Origin: Psychroflexus aestuariivivens
Lineage (GTDB): Bacteria > Bacteroidota > Bacteroidia > Flavobacteriales > Flavobacteriaceae
NCBI RefSeq assembly: GCF_004010055.1
Contig: NZ_RQVT01000050.1
Location: 1-64,000 of the forward strand
Direction: 5' to 3'
DNA length: 64,000 nucleotides
Each line of letters starts with the position of its first letter. Positions within the stretch are counted from its first letter, which is position 1. Shown piece after piece: positions 26,772 to 35,119 of the stretch. The translations under genes were made by a program, and so were the position numbers. A model generated the notes under the pieces. That model had not been told where the DNA came from. It made no database searches and worked only from the letters and a program-made list of their open reading frames with translations.

Positions 26772-27835
26772 TTTAGTAAAGGTTCGTCTGTGTGTCTTTT
26801 TAGGCTTTCTATTCTTTGATTATTGAAAGATAAGCTTGTTAAAAACTCTGAATCTATCGATTGTATGGTTCGTGCAATTTCGATTTCATTCCAATTGCTT
26901 TCTAAAAGACGATTTTTTAGAAATTCCAAATGATTTTGGTCTCCTATTTTACCAAGGCTCATAATAATTTGCGTTTGGTTGGCTTTTGTTTCATTATTAT
27001 ATTTAGCAAGCATATCGTCTGCCTTTTCAACTAGGAAAAGGTTACCCAAAGCCACGTAAGCTAATTTTCTTACCACAGGATTTTGGTGGTCGATGCAGTT
27101 TGTAATCTCAGACTCAAGGTCAGAAGCATTATAATATACAACTAAATGAAGGCCAACTCTTACAATAAAATTATTTTCAGAAGTTAAAAACTTTCTAAGC
27201 AGTTTAGGTCTTCTCAATTTCCTTGTTTTACAGATGCCGAGAATTTCTATTTCTTTTGCATAAGAAAGTTCATAATCTATATTTATTAGAAATGAAATAT
27301 CTTTTCCGGACAACATTATAAAGGCTAACAATGCATTCGCACTTAGTTTTTGATTGGCATGAAACATATAATGTTCTAGTTGTTTTGCAGCTGGTTTGTA
27401 ATCCATCATTTGTAATTGATAGATTCCTTTTTTCTTATAAAAATTGATCGGATGTTTTAGAAAACTATAACTGTGTTTGTTTAAAGAAAATGCTTCATAA
27501 ATGTTATAAAACTTTTGTCCATCTAGACCTTTCAAGTTTGTTTTAAATTCTATCATTGAACTAATCAATAATTCTTTAAACCAGAACTTAATGTGAGGAA
27601 CACTGCGTTTGAATTTTTCTATTTCTATATTAGCTTTGAGTTCAGAATAACCGCCGTAGATAATCTCTGGCAAGAAAGTATTAATTTTTCTTTTATTTTT
27701 TCTGTTTTTGAAATCCCTAATTGTAATAGAAAATCTATTCAGAAATAATAGGACAACAACACTTGTAAACAAGATCATTAACACAGGAACAAAATAATCT
27801 ATCACTAGTGTTTCAAAGAAAACACTTGTCTTCAT
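26768..27835 (-). CDS. Membrane-anchored HEAT-repeat protein
   Basis: About 355 residues. One N-terminal membrane helix (VPVLMILFTSVVVLLFL) is followed by a basic segment and an alpha-helical body with HEAT-like repeats in the C-terminal half (HQNPVVRKLAYVALGNLF and QTQIIMSLGKIGDQNHLEFL, about 240-310). ATG 27835 is preferred to a TTG two codons earlier. It is the first gene of the five-gene operon, overlapping the GT2 gene by 4 bases. HEAT repeats mediate protein contact, so a scaffold for the synthase is plausible. Confidence 0.8.
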   Translation of the reverse strand: MKTSVFFETLVIDYFVPVLMILFTSVVVLLFLNRFSITIRDFKNRKNKRKINTFLPEIIYGGYSELKANIEIEKFKRSVPHIKFWFKELLISSMIEFKTNLKGLDGQKFYNIYEAFSLNKHSYSFLKHPINFYKKKGIYQLQMMDYKPAAKQLEHYMFHANQKLSANALLAFIMLSGKDISFLINIDYELSYAKEIEILGICKTRKLRRPKLLRKFLTSENNFIVRVGLHLVVYYNASDLESEITNCIDHQNPVVRKLAYVALGNLFLVEKADDMLAKYNNETKANQTQIIMSLGKIGDQNHLEFLKNRLLESNWNEIEIARTIQSIDSEFLTSLSFNNQRIESLKRHTDEPLLK

Positions 27836-27855
27836 AGCCAAGCTGTTAGGGCGTG

Positions 27856-27863
27856 CAAAATTA
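27856..27863 (-). promoter_or_regulatory. -7 promoter element of the polysaccharide operon
   Basis: On the minus strand TAATTTTG fits TAnnTTTG exactly, 21 bases before the HEAT gene start. It lies downstream of the hairpin at 27913-27940, so the operon has a promoter separate from whatever transcript ends at that hairpin. Confidence 0.5.
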
Positions 27864-27912
27864 ATATAAACATATTTAAGTACCTCAAAAAATTGTTAAT
27901 AAATAAAATTGA

Positions 27913-27940
27913 AAAAAGCACCGATTTCTCGGTGCTTTTT
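27913..27940 (-). terminator. Strong terminator hairpin in a divergent intergenic region
   Basis: Twelve-bp stem with core AAAAAGCACCGA and TCGGTGCTTTTT around a TTTC loop, followed on the minus strand by a U-run. No annotated gene of either strand runs into it: the polysaccharide operon starts beyond it and recA runs the other way. It therefore marks the end of an unannotated minus-strand transcript. Confidence 0.75.
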
Positions 27941-27988
27941 CTAAAATGTTGTAAAAACAACAAGGGTGGCTAATTCGTTGTTATACAT
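27941..27988 (-). CDS. Possible 15-residue leader or micro-peptide
   Basis: ATG at 27988 opens MYNNELATLVVFTTF and stops with TAG at 27941, one base before the terminator hairpin stem. An open frame ending exactly at a terminator resembles a leader peptide, but there is no run of a single amino acid and no recognisable ribosome-binding site. It could also be chance within a non-coding RNA. Confidence 0.25.
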   Translation of the reverse strand: MYNNELATLVVFTTF

Positions 27989-28230
27989 TTTTAATTCAAT
28001 AATTATCAATCAAAAACAAAACAACGTCAGCCCCCGTCAATTTTACAACTGCAAACTGTCAAAAAAGTGATTGACCCGCCGCAGGAATTTATTATAGATG
28101 TTTTAATAAGAAATTTCAATATTTATATATTTTAATTTGAAGACGCAAAATTGGACAATGGTTGCGTGATTCAGCTTCAATATTAAAAAAGAAATACTAT
28201 TTTTACAAAAATCAATCTCAATTAAATTTT

Positions 28231-29250
28231 ATGGCAAAAGATGCAAAAGAAAAAGATGCGAAGTTAAAAGCGCTTCAACTTACACTAGATAAACTGGACA
28301 AAACCTATGGTAAAGGTACAGTTATGAAAATGAGTGATCAGGCTGTTCAAGATGTTGACTCGATATCCTCAGGATCTTTAGGTTTGGATTTAGCACTTGG
28401 TGTTGGCGGTTACCCACGTGGAAGAGTCGTCGAAATTTATGGTCCAGAATCTTCTGGTAAAACTACCTTGACACTTCATGCTATAGCTGAAGCTCAAAAA
28501 GCAGGGGGAATTGCAGCATTTATTGATGCTGAACATGCGTTTGACAGGACTTATGCTAAAAACCTTAATATCGATATCGATAATTTAATTATTTCTCAGC
28601 CAGATCATGGTGAACAGGCTCTTGAAATAACTGAAAACTTAATTCGTTCCGGCGCTATAGATATTATTGTCATTGACTCTGTAGCTGCATTGACACCAAA
28701 AAGCGAAATTGAAGGTGAAATGGGAGATTCCAAAATGGGACTCCATGCAAGATTGATGTCTCAAGCCTTAAGAAAAATGACGTCTACAATAAGTAAAACT
28801 AATTGTACAGTCATTTTCATCAATCAACTGCGTGAAAAAATTGGTGTAATGTTCGGAAATCCAGAAACTACGACTGGTGGAAATGCATTAAAATTTTACG
28901 CTTCAGTGAGGCTGGATATTAGACGTTCTACACAAATCAAAAACAGCAACAGCGATGTAATGGGTAACAAAACTCGTGTCAAAGTTGTTAAAAATAAGGT
29001 TGCGCCACCGTTCAAAATGGCAGAATTTGATATTATGTATGGCACGGGAATTTCGAAAATTGGAGAAATTATAGATATTGGTGTCGATTACGAAATAATC
29101 AAAAAAGCTGGTTCTTGGTTTAGCTATGAAGATACAAAACTTGGCCAAGGCCGGGATGCTGTAAAAACATTGCTTTTAGATAATCCTGATCTAATGGAAG
29201 AGTTGGAACACAAGATTGTAGAGGCTATTAAAGTGTCAAAAGAAGAATAG
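28231..29250 (+). CDS. recA: Recombinase RecA
   Basis: 339 residues from ATG 28231. The frame is open 23 codons further upstream from a TTG, but family members begin with the helix that follows ([19 protein letters not shown]), so the ATG is preferred. Walker A is GPESSGKTT (71-79), with EHAFD, the Walker B strand [10 protein letters not shown], loop L1/L2 residues ([22 protein letters not shown] in parts; [21 protein letters not shown] in parts) and the C-terminal domain intact. RecA drives homologous recombination and the SOS response. recX is unlinked, at 12986. Confidence 0.98.
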   Translation: MAKDAKEKDAKLKALQLTLDKLDKTYGKGTVMKMSDQAVQDVDSISSGSLGLDLALGVGGYPRGRVVEIYGPESSGKTTLTLHAIAEAQKAGGIAAFIDAEHAFDRTYAKNLNIDIDNLIISQPDHGEQALEITENLIRSGAIDIIVIDSVAALTPKSEIEGEMGDSKMGLHARLMSQALRKMTSTISKTNCTVIFINQLREKIGVMFGNPETTTGGNALKFYASVRLDIRRSTQIKNSNSDVMGNKTRVKVVKNKVAPPFKMAEFDIMYGTGISKIGEIIDIGVDYEIIKKAGSWFSYEDTKLGQGRDAVKTLLLDNPDLMEELEHKIVEAIKVSKEE

Positions 29251-29326
29251 TTATTCGGCTTAAATTCAATATCTAAAGTTTGACGCAACGTTTTTATATT
29301 TTGTACATCTAAAAATAAAAGATTAT

Positions 29327-29749
29327 ATGCTTAAAAATTTTTTAAAAATAGCGTTGCTTTCAATTTCATTAATCACTTTATCTTGTAGCATTGATGATGA
29401 TGGTTATAGTTTTGAAACGACTCAGGCTGTTCCAATCTTGGATGTTTCAGCGCCAACCACTATGGTTACTGGGAAAAGTTACCCACTTGAAGTCACCTTA
29501 GAAAAAACAACTGAATGTCATACTTTTCTAAGATTCGATTTGGTAGAAAGAAATGAAAATGAAATCTATTATTCTGCAACCACAAGATATGTAGATGACG
29601 GAACATGCGCTGATGATGATCCTGAAGAAATTACAGAAATCTTGAATTTTGAAAATGATTTTGAAGATGATTTCGTGATTAAGTTTTTTTCAAATACTAA
29701 TGAAAATGGATACACTTTTATAGAAGTTGAAGTTGAAGTCACAGAATAA
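29327..29749 (+). CDS. Hypothetical lipoprotein upstream of an ECF sigma factor
   Basis: 140 residues with a lipoprotein signal (ALLSISLITLSCSIDDD, Cys near 20) and a single beta-sandwich-like acidic domain of about 110 residues containing two cysteines (TECHTF, DGTCADDD) that could form a disulfide. No known family recognised. It is followed after 3 bases by the ECF sigma gene, and probably belongs to the same transcript, perhaps as an envelope sensor or target. Confidence 0.7.
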   Translation: MLKNFLKIALLSISLITLSCSIDDDGYSFETTQAVPILDVSAPTTMVTGKSYPLEVTLEKTTECHTFLRFDLVERNENEIYYSATTRYVDDGTCADDDPEEITEILNFENDFEDDFVIKFFSNTNENGYTFIEVEVEVTE

Positions 29750-29752
29750 ATT

Positions 29753-30298
29753 ATGAACATAAAAAAGCTTATCAAGCAATGCAAAAAGCAAGAGATTTCT
29801 GCTCAGAAATCCTTGTATGATTTGTATTCTGATAAGCTTTTTAGTTTAAGTCTAAAATATTCTAAAAACTACGCAGAAGCGCAAGACAATCTGCAAGATG
29901 CTTTTATTAAGATTTTCCAGAAAATTGAACAATACCAACATAAAGGCTCATTCGAAGGTTGGATGAAGCGAATAGTAATCAACACAACGCTTCAGAAATA
30001 TCGACAACAAAAAGTCTTCGAGTTGATTAATGAAGAAGCCTTGCAAGCCAAAGAAATTTATGTTGAAGAAGATGAAATATCCCTTGCATATCTGTTAGAA
30101 TGCATTCAATCGTTACCAAATCGATACCGACTGGTTTTCAATCTGTACGTGTTAGATGGTTTTTCACATCGTGAAATTGCAAGCAAACTAAATATCTCTG
30201 AAGGCACTTCAAAGTCGAATCTCTCCAGAGCAAGAGATATTCTGAAACGCAAAATAGAGGCCAGTCAAGAATATAAAATAAAACGTCAAGCTGAATAG
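29753..30298 (+). CDS. ECF RNA polymerase sigma factor
   Basis: 181 residues. Sigma region 2 (about 20-90, LYDLYSDKLFSLSLKYSKNYAEAQDNLQDAFIKIF, split across the -10-binding helices) and region 4 (about 120-172, LPNRYRLVFNLYVLDGFSHREIASKLNISEGTSKSNLSRAR) are both complete, with a short linker, as in ECF sigma-70 factors. It redirects RNA polymerase to a small regulon. The next gene starts directly after its TAG stop and encodes a membrane-anchored partner likely to be its anti-sigma factor. Confidence 0.93.
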   Translation: MNIKKLIKQCKKQEISAQKSLYDLYSDKLFSLSLKYSKNYAEAQDNLQDAFIKIFQKIEQYQHKGSFEGWMKRIVINTTLQKYRQQKVFELINEEALQAKEIYVEEDEISLAYLLECIQSLPNRYRLVFNLYVLDGFSHREIASKLNISEGTSKSNLSRARDILKRKIEASQEYKIKRQAE

Positions 30299-31630
30299 AT
30301 GTGCAATTCAAAAAACATAGATCGTTTATTTCAGGAGAAATTCAAGGATTTTGAAGCTTCTCCTCCACCAGATTTATGGAAAAATATTGAAGCTAAGCTA
30401 AATGGCAAAAACACTCGTCGAAAAATGCTGCCAATTTGGTGGAAAGCAGCTTCTGTTGCGGCTATTTTAGCTTTATTTTTTTCAATAGGCTTAGTTAATC
30501 AATCAAAATTCAGTGATGAAAATTCAGTTTCAGTAGAAGAAAATAATCTGAGGCCGCTTAAAAATATTTCAGGAAGTAAAATAGAAATTTTCCAGAATAA
30601 ATTTAGCTTTTCTTCACTTGAAAAAAATATTTCAAATTTCAATAATAAATTGAAAAATATTGATTTGGCGACCATTTTTGACAAGTCTCAAGTTCAAAAT
30701 TCAAAAAAATCTGTTTCAAAACGCAATGTTGAGTCAAATCAATTTAAAGAAAAAACTGAGCCGATATTTTCTCTTGAAAATTCAAATTATGATTTGCTAC
30801 CTGGAAATCATTTAAATTTCGAAACAAGTTTAGCTACCAATACACAAACACAGAAAAAGTCACTTGTTGAAGTTGCTGCAGAAATTGAAAACCTGAACAA
30901 AAGAAAAGAAAATAAATCAGAAAATAAATTAAAAAATCGCTGGGAATTACAACCAAATCTAGCGCCTATTTTCATGAATTCCATAAATGGAGGCAATGCA
31001 GTTGCTAGCAATCTAAATGGAAAAACTTCTAGTAATGCAAACGTGTCTTATGGTGTAAATCTTGCATTTCAAATCAATAAACGAATAAAAATTCGATCAG
31101 GAATCAACCAAGTCGCGATGGGCTACGGAACAAATAACGTGGTGGTTTCTGGCCTTTTTCGTACGACCCAAGCCAGTAATTTATCAGGAAGTGAAATTGC
31201 TATTTATGGAATTATGAGTCAAGAAAGTTTTGATCAGTTAGATTCTAATGGAAGTCGTGGTTTGTCAGAAAGCGGTGCTTTGAATCACGAACTTGGTTTC
31301 TTGGAAATTCCTTTAGAAATACAATACAATATTTTTGACAAAAAATTCGGCTTAAATATTTTGGGAGGCGCAAGTACGTTTTTGCTTACCAAAAACGATG
31401 TATTACTGGAAACCAACGAAGGTGTTTCACAGCTTGGCTCTGCCAACAATATGAACAACACAAGTTTTAGTGCAAATTTTGGGATGGGGTTAGATTATAA
31501 TTTTTCTGAAAAATGGTCACTTAATTTAGAGCCAAAATTCAAATATCAAATCAATACCTTCGAGGCAAATACCACAGAATTCAAACCTTATTTCTTTGGT
31601 ATATATTCTGGAGTAAAATTTAAGTTTTAG
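30299..31630 (+). CDS. Anti-sigma-like N-terminus combined with a porin-type beta-barrel domain
   Basis: 443 residues. The first 45 (MCNSKNIDRLFQEKFKDFEA, PPPDLWKNIEAKL) match the cytoplasmic segment often seen in putative Bacteroidetes anti-sigma proteins, followed by one membrane helix (about 51-68, AASVAAILALFFSIGLV). A long disordered Asn/Lys/Ser-rich region (70-215) leads to a C-terminal domain (about 220-443) of beta strands ending PYFFGIYSGVKFKF, like an outer membrane barrel. It begins directly at the stop of the sigma gene. A protein that spans from cytoplasm to outer membrane would be a direct envelope sensor; this topology is inferred. Confidence 0.72.
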   Translation: MCNSKNIDRLFQEKFKDFEASPPPDLWKNIEAKLNGKNTRRKMLPIWWKAASVAAILALFFSIGLVNQSKFSDENSVSVEENNLRPLKNISGSKIEIFQNKFSFSSLEKNISNFNNKLKNIDLATIFDKSQVQNSKKSVSKRNVESNQFKEKTEPIFSLENSNYDLLPGNHLNFETSLATNTQTQKKSLVEVAAEIENLNKRKENKSENKLKNRWELQPNLAPIFMNSINGGNAVASNLNGKTSSNANVSYGVNLAFQINKRIKIRSGINQVAMGYGTNNVVVSGLFRTTQASNLSGSEIAIYGIMSQESFDQLDSNGSRGLSESGALNHELGFLEIPLEIQYNIFDKKFGLNILGGASTFLLTKNDVLLETNEGVSQLGSANNMNNTSFSANFGMGLDYNFSEKWSLNLEPKFKYQINTFEANTTEFKPYFFGIYSGVKFKF

Positions 31631-31744
31631 GCTATTTTCTCGTATGCATGAACTAAGTTGAAAAAGCCCCACACGGAAATTATTTTTCAAAAAATATAAT
31701 CATGCTTTTGTTATTTTCTTAAGAAAACAATTAACTTTGTTTTT

Positions 31745-32713
31745 ATGAGAGTTGAAGATTATATAAAAGCCTTATTATACAGATACGAATGTGTTATCGT
31801 GCCCGATTTCGGTGCATTTATCACACAGCGCATTTCAGCTGAACTCAATGCTGAAGAGTCAAAATTTTTGCCACCAAAAAAGCAAATTTCATTCAATAGA
31901 CAGGTAAAAAACCAAGATGGTTTATTGACAGAATATATTGCGAAATCGGAAAATATTTCCTTTTCAGATGCAAAACAAAAAATCAAAAATTTTGTTGAAG
32001 ATATTTTTTTAGCTTTAGACGAGCAACAAAAAATAGAACTAGATAGCATCGGTGTATTTCTAATTGACAAATCAGACAAACTTGTTTTCGAACCGAATAC
32101 CGAAGAAAATTACCTTCTAGATTCCTATGGTATGGAAACTCTTGAAATTGAAAAGGTTTATGGAAAAGTTGTTGATTTTCAGCATGAACTGAAACCAAAC
32201 AAAGAAGTTGATGAAGTTCCAAATTCAAATGAACAGTTAGATGCAACTGAGGAAATTAAACCAAAACCTTATTTAAAGTATGCAGCAGTTGGAATTTTAG
32301 CACTAGGATTGGCTGGTTTTGCTGGATTTTTTCAATATCAAAATCACGTAGAAGACCACAATTTGAGCGAGGCTAAAAAGGCAGAGCGTTTAATTCAAGA
32401 TAAAATACAAAGCGCCAATTTTTCTGTTAATTTTGGCATAAATGAAATTGAAATAGACTCAAAAGTAGAAGATAAACTGAAGCCAAAATACCATGTGATT
32501 GCTGGTGCATTTAGAGTTAAATCAAATGCGGATAAGAAAGTGAATATTCTTCAAAACAAAGGCTATAACGCCAAAGTTATTGGTGAAAATAAATATGGTT
32601 TACACCAAGTTGTTTTTGAAAGTTTTGTAGATGAAAATAAAGCTCTTCTAACTTTACGCCAAGTGAAACGCTCAGAAAACCCAGACGCTTGGCTGTTTGT
32701 AAACGAACTTTAA
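31745..32713 (+). CDS. HU-CCDC81-type and SPOR-domain membrane protein
   Basis: 322 residues. The N-terminal 130 (MRVEDYIKALLYRYECVIVPDFGAF, then QISFNRQVKNQDGLL and IELDSIGVFLI) match the paired prokaryotic HU-like domains of the CCDC81 type. One membrane helix (about 180-200, AAVGILALGLAGFAGFF) and a C-terminal SPOR domain (about 245-322, YHVIAGAFRVKSNADKKVNIL) follow. SPOR domains bind denuded peptidoglycan at division sites. The protein would thus link cytoplasmic HU-like domains, perhaps DNA- or protein-binding, to septal peptidoglycan. Known combination in Bacteroidetes; function not established as far as I know. Confidence 0.85.
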   Translation: MRVEDYIKALLYRYECVIVPDFGAFITQRISAELNAEESKFLPPKKQISFNRQVKNQDGLLTEYIAKSENISFSDAKQKIKNFVEDIFLALDEQQKIELDSIGVFLIDKSDKLVFEPNTEENYLLDSYGMETLEIEKVYGKVVDFQHELKPNKEVDEVPNSNEQLDATEEIKPKPYLKYAAVGILALGLAGFAGFFQYQNHVEDHNLSEAKKAERLIQDKIQSANFSVNFGINEIEIDSKVEDKLKPKYHVIAGAFRVKSNADKKVNILQNKGYNAKVIGENKYGLHQVVFESFVDENKALLTLRQVKRSENPDAWLFVNEL

Positions 32714-32736
32714 GCTCGGCTTAACACAACAAATAC

Positions 32737-32744
32737 TATCTTTG
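32737..32744 (+). promoter_or_regulatory. -7 promoter element of the thioesterase gene
   Basis: TATCTTTG matches TAnnTTTG exactly. It lies 12 bases before ATG 32757 and includes the upstream in-frame TTG at 32742, which argues that this TTG is not the translation start. No good -33 TTG is at the standard spacing. Confidence 0.5.
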
Positions 32745-32756
32745 CCAAAAACTTTT

Positions 32757-33272
32757 ATGGAAACTAAATATCCAGAAGATTCTAAAACTATTTTGACAGA
32801 CTTGGTCTTACCAAGCGAGACGAATCCTTTGAATAATTTATTTGGAGGAGAACTTCTAGCCAGAATGGATCGTGCTGCCAGTATTGCAGCCAGAAGACAT
32901 TCTCGAAGAATAGTTGTCACTGCATCTGTAAACCATGTTGCATTCAACAAAGCTGTACCTTTAGGCAGTGTTGTTACTGTTGAAGCCAAAGTTTCCAGAA
33001 ACTTTAAAACATCTATGGAGATTTTTTTAGATGTTTGGATTGAAGACCGAGAAAGCGGAAGAAAGACCAAAGCTAACGAGGCGATTTATACTTTTGTAGC
33101 TGTAGATGATACAGGAAACCCAGTGCCAGTTCCAAAGCTGGAACCACAAACCAAACTTGAAAAAGAACGTTACGATGCTGCTTTAAGAAGAAAGCAGCTC
33201 AGTTTGGTTTTGGCTGGAAAAATGGAACCTAAAGATGCCACAGAATTAAAGGCATTATTTGATGAAAAATAA
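32757..33272 (+). CDS. Acyl-CoA thioesterase, hotdog fold (YciA/BACH type)
   Basis: 171 residues from ATG 32757; an in-frame TTG five codons earlier lies inside a promoter element and is rejected. The hotdog signature LVLPSETNPLNNLFGGELLARMD contains the catalytic Asn/Asp region, followed by AASIAARRHSRR and VTASVNHVAFNKAVPLGSVVTVEAKVSR, as in cytosolic acyl-CoA hydrolases. It hydrolyses acyl-CoA to free acid and CoA. A lysine-rich tail (about 140-171) follows the domain. The next gene starts 12 bases later. Confidence 0.9.
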   Translation: METKYPEDSKTILTDLVLPSETNPLNNLFGGELLARMDRAASIAARRHSRRIVVTASVNHVAFNKAVPLGSVVTVEAKVSRNFKTSMEIFLDVWIEDRESGRKTKANEAIYTFVAVDDTGNPVPVPKLEPQTKLEKERYDAALRRKQLSLVLAGKMEPKDATELKALFDEK

Positions 33273-33284
33273 AAAACACTAATT

Positions 33285-33725
33285 ATGATGTACGAAGTCG
33301 TTCAGATTGTCCATTCTTACTGGGCTTATTTAGTTTTACTGGTTTTAATTTTAGCCACATTCAATGCAATTTTCAAAACTTTAGCCAAAAAGCCTTTTGG
33401 ACCTCAGGATTTTAGAATTTCATTATTTACATTAATTGTATCCCACCTTCAACTGCTTATTGGTTTGGTTTTATATTTTGTTCAGCCATATTTTGCCGCA
33501 TTTTCAGAGCAAGGAATGGGCGCTGTGATGAAAGATTCGACTTTAAGACTTTATTTGGTTGAACATCCTTTAACAATGATTATTAGTATCGTTCTAATCA
33601 CAGTTGGATATAGCAAGCATAAAAAGAAACTTTCTTCTAATAAAAAATTCAGAACAATTGCAATTTTCTACGCACTAGCTTTATTACTGATGTTATCGAG
33701 AATTCCTTGGCAAGCTTGGTTTTAA
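33285..33725 (+). CDS. Conserved four-helix membrane protein of unknown function
   Basis: 146 residues with four membrane helices (about 12-30, 45-66, 90-106 and 122-137). Histidines lie at helix ends (QIVHSYWAYL, IVSHLQLLIG, LVEHPLTMI), a pattern compatible with heme or metal ligation but not proof. Homologues near rpmA in flavobacteria have, as I recall, been mislabelled from their neighbour as L27. It is 12 bases downstream of the thioesterase and is followed by a terminator shared with rpmA. Confidence 0.72.
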   Translation: MMYEVVQIVHSYWAYLVLLVLILATFNAIFKTLAKKPFGPQDFRISLFTLIVSHLQLLIGLVLYFVQPYFAAFSEQGMGAVMKDSTLRLYLVEHPLTMIISIVLITVGYSKHKKKLSSNKKFRTIAIFYALALLLMLSRIPWQAWF

Positions 33726-33750
33726 AAAAATAATTCGAAATTAGACATAA

Positions 33751-33784
33751 AAAAAGCTGAAATTCTAAAAATTTCAGCTTTTTT
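33751..33784. terminator. Bidirectional terminator between the membrane protein and rpmA
   Basis: Fourteen-bp stem AAAAAGCTGAAATT and AATTTCAGCTTTTT with a five-base loop, placed between convergent genes and flanked by A-run and T-run on the two sides. Confidence 0.85.
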
Positions 33785-33805
33785 ATTAATGCTTTATTCT
33801 AATTA

Positions 33806-34066
33806 TTATGCTTGAAAAGGCTCTACAAAAACGAAAGATTTATCATCTTTAGTTTTCTTAAAGTGCACAATTCCATCAATTTTAGCATGTAAAGTATGAT
33901 CTTTTCCAGCGTAAACATTGTCACCTGGTTTGTGAGCTGTCCCTCTTTGTCTCACGATAATATTTCCGGCTGTAGCTGGCTGTCCACCAAAAATCTTAAC
34001 GCCTAATCGTTTTGATTCTGATTCTCTTCCGTTTTTGGAACTACCAACACCTTTCTTATGTGCCAT
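33806..34066 (-). CDS. rpmA: 50S ribosomal protein L27
   Basis: 86 residues beginning [22 protein letters not shown] and containing [33 protein letters not shown] in its usual order, i.e. complete bL27. Its N-terminal tail reaches the peptidyl-transferase centre. No N-terminal extension needing cleavage (as in Firmicutes) is present. It follows rplU by 28 bases on the same strand. Confidence 0.98.
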   Translation of the reverse strand: MAHKKGVGSSKNGRESESKRLGVKIFGGQPATAGNIIVRQRGTAHKPGDNVYAGKDHTLHAKIDGIVHFKKTKDDKSFVFVEPFQA

Positions 34067-34094
34067 GTTTTTTGAATTTTAGTGTTTAATTTTT

Positions 34095-34586
34095 TTACTT
34101 ACTTAAAGCTTCAACAAGTTCCGCTTTTTTCATTGAAGAATAACCTTCAAGTCCTTGCTCTTTAGCCATTTCTTTAAGCTCAGCAACAGTGTGCTTGCTC
34201 AAATCGTTATTGGCTTTAGTCTCTTTTTTCTCTTCAGTTTTCTTAGAAGATTTTTCAGATGAAGAAGATCCACCTGTAAGTGCAATATTTTCAATCATAA
34301 GCTCAGTTAGATACTGGCGATGACCATTTTTCTTACGGTAACCTTTTCTTCTTTTCTTTTTGAAGACAATAACTTTATCTCCTTTCAAGTGCTTGACGAC
34401 TTTGGCATCGACTTTAGCACCGTCTATAACCGGGGCGCCAACAGTAGTTTGGTCTCCATCTGAAAATAAAAGAACTTTATCAAAAGATACGTTAGCACCT
34501 TCGTCATCTTTTAGACGGTGAACAAACACTTTTTGGTCTTTTGCAACTTTGAATTGCTGCCCTGCTATCTCTACAATTGCATACAT
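34095..34586 (-). CDS. rplU: 50S ribosomal protein L21 with a C-terminal helical extension
   Basis: 163 residues; bL21 itself is about 103. Residues 1-103 are L21 ([46 protein letters not shown]). A Lys/Ser/Glu-rich linker (about 105-128) leads to a helix-extension-helix module (about 129-163, [20 protein letters not shown] and [12 protein letters not shown]) of the SAP/Rho-N type, often nucleic-acid binding. Such extensions occur in other Bacteroidetes L21 proteins. It is transcribed from an exact promoter at 34615-34644 and is followed by rpmA. Confidence 0.96.
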   Translation of the reverse strand: MYAIVEIAGQQFKVAKDQKVFVHRLKDDEGANVSFDKVLLFSDGDQTTVGAPVIDGAKVDAKVVKHLKGDKVIVFKKKRRKGYRKKNGHRQYLTELMIENIALTGGSSSSEKSSKKTEEKKETKANNDLSKHTVAELKEMAKEQGLEGYSSMKKAELVEALSK

Positions 34587-34614
34587 AGTGTTTATATTTT
34601 ATTAAAATAGTTTG

Positions 34615-34644
34615 CAAATATACGGCATTCTATTTTAATGGCAA
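34615..34644 (-). promoter_or_regulatory. Promoter of rplU-rpmA
   Basis: On the minus strand TTG (34644-34642), a 19-base spacer, and TATATTTG (34622-34615), an exact match to the Bacteroidetes -33/-7 consensus. The -7 box ends 28 bases before the rplU ATG. Confidence 0.65.
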
Positions 34645-34669
34645 ATTTAATTTGTTGAGAAAAAGAGCA

Positions 34670-35119
34670 CTACTTATTTTCAGGTGTAATTCGATTTTTG
34701 AACAGTTGCATAAATGATAAAGTCAGCACAATTGTGGTCGCTAAACCTAACAATAAAACTGTAAAAGAAAAAATGCCAACACCAATATCGTAAGATTGAG
34801 AAAAATTATTTGTGATCTTATCAATAAACCCAGGTTCGATTTCAGTTGCATAAATTGCCATAAAGATAGTAAACAATATTGATGCTAAAAATCCAGTAAC
34901 AATTCCAGCTTGAAATCCGACTGTATAATTATAGTCATCCTTCTTTTCAATTCTTTTAAAACGAATAGCTTCATAAATTGCAAACCCGGTAATAACGCCA
35001 TTGAACAAACTATAAAGCGGATTTGTATGAAGGTTGAACAAGGACAAAACTAAAAAATATGCGATTAATGATGTACACAATGCCACTCCGAATCTGACTG
35101 ATAAAACGAATCTACTCAT
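34670..35119 (-). CDS. Four-helix DUF4199-like membrane protein
   Basis: 149 residues with four membrane segments (about 8-25, 35-50, 68-90 and 113-136), a short basic loop (RFKRIEKKDDYNY, a typical place in DUF4199 proteins) and a FxxGxxxG-type third helix (VGFQAGIVTGFLASILFTIFM). No catalytic residues recognised. It is a single-gene unit between rplU and the M16 protease genes. The family assignment is from overall pattern and is moderate. Confidence 0.65.
   Translation of the reverse strand: MSRFVLSVRFGVALCTSLIAYFLVLSLFNLHTNPLYSLFNGVITGFAIYEAIRFKRIEKKDDYNYTVGFQAGIVTGFLASILFTIFMAIYATEIEPGFIDKITNNFSQSYDIGVGIFSFTVLLLGLATTIVLTLSFMQLFKNRITPENK

Larger units (their letters stand above)
27913..28085 (-). 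ncRNA. Putative small transcript upstream of the polysaccharide operon
   Basis: The 395-base gap between the HEAT gene and recA contains two GC-rich patches unlike the AT-rich surroundings (around 28025-28043 and 28073-28086), self-complementary GTCAAT/ATTGAC segments, and an orphan terminator at its left end on the minus strand. This is the signature of a small RNA gene or leader. The 5' end is a guess; no exact TAnnTTTG box is visible above it. I do not recognise the RNA family. Confidence 0.4.

Noticed and set aside
28162-28230. Upstream TTG start for recA
   Set aside because: The 23 additional residues do not belong to RecA; homologues begin close to the ATG at 28231.
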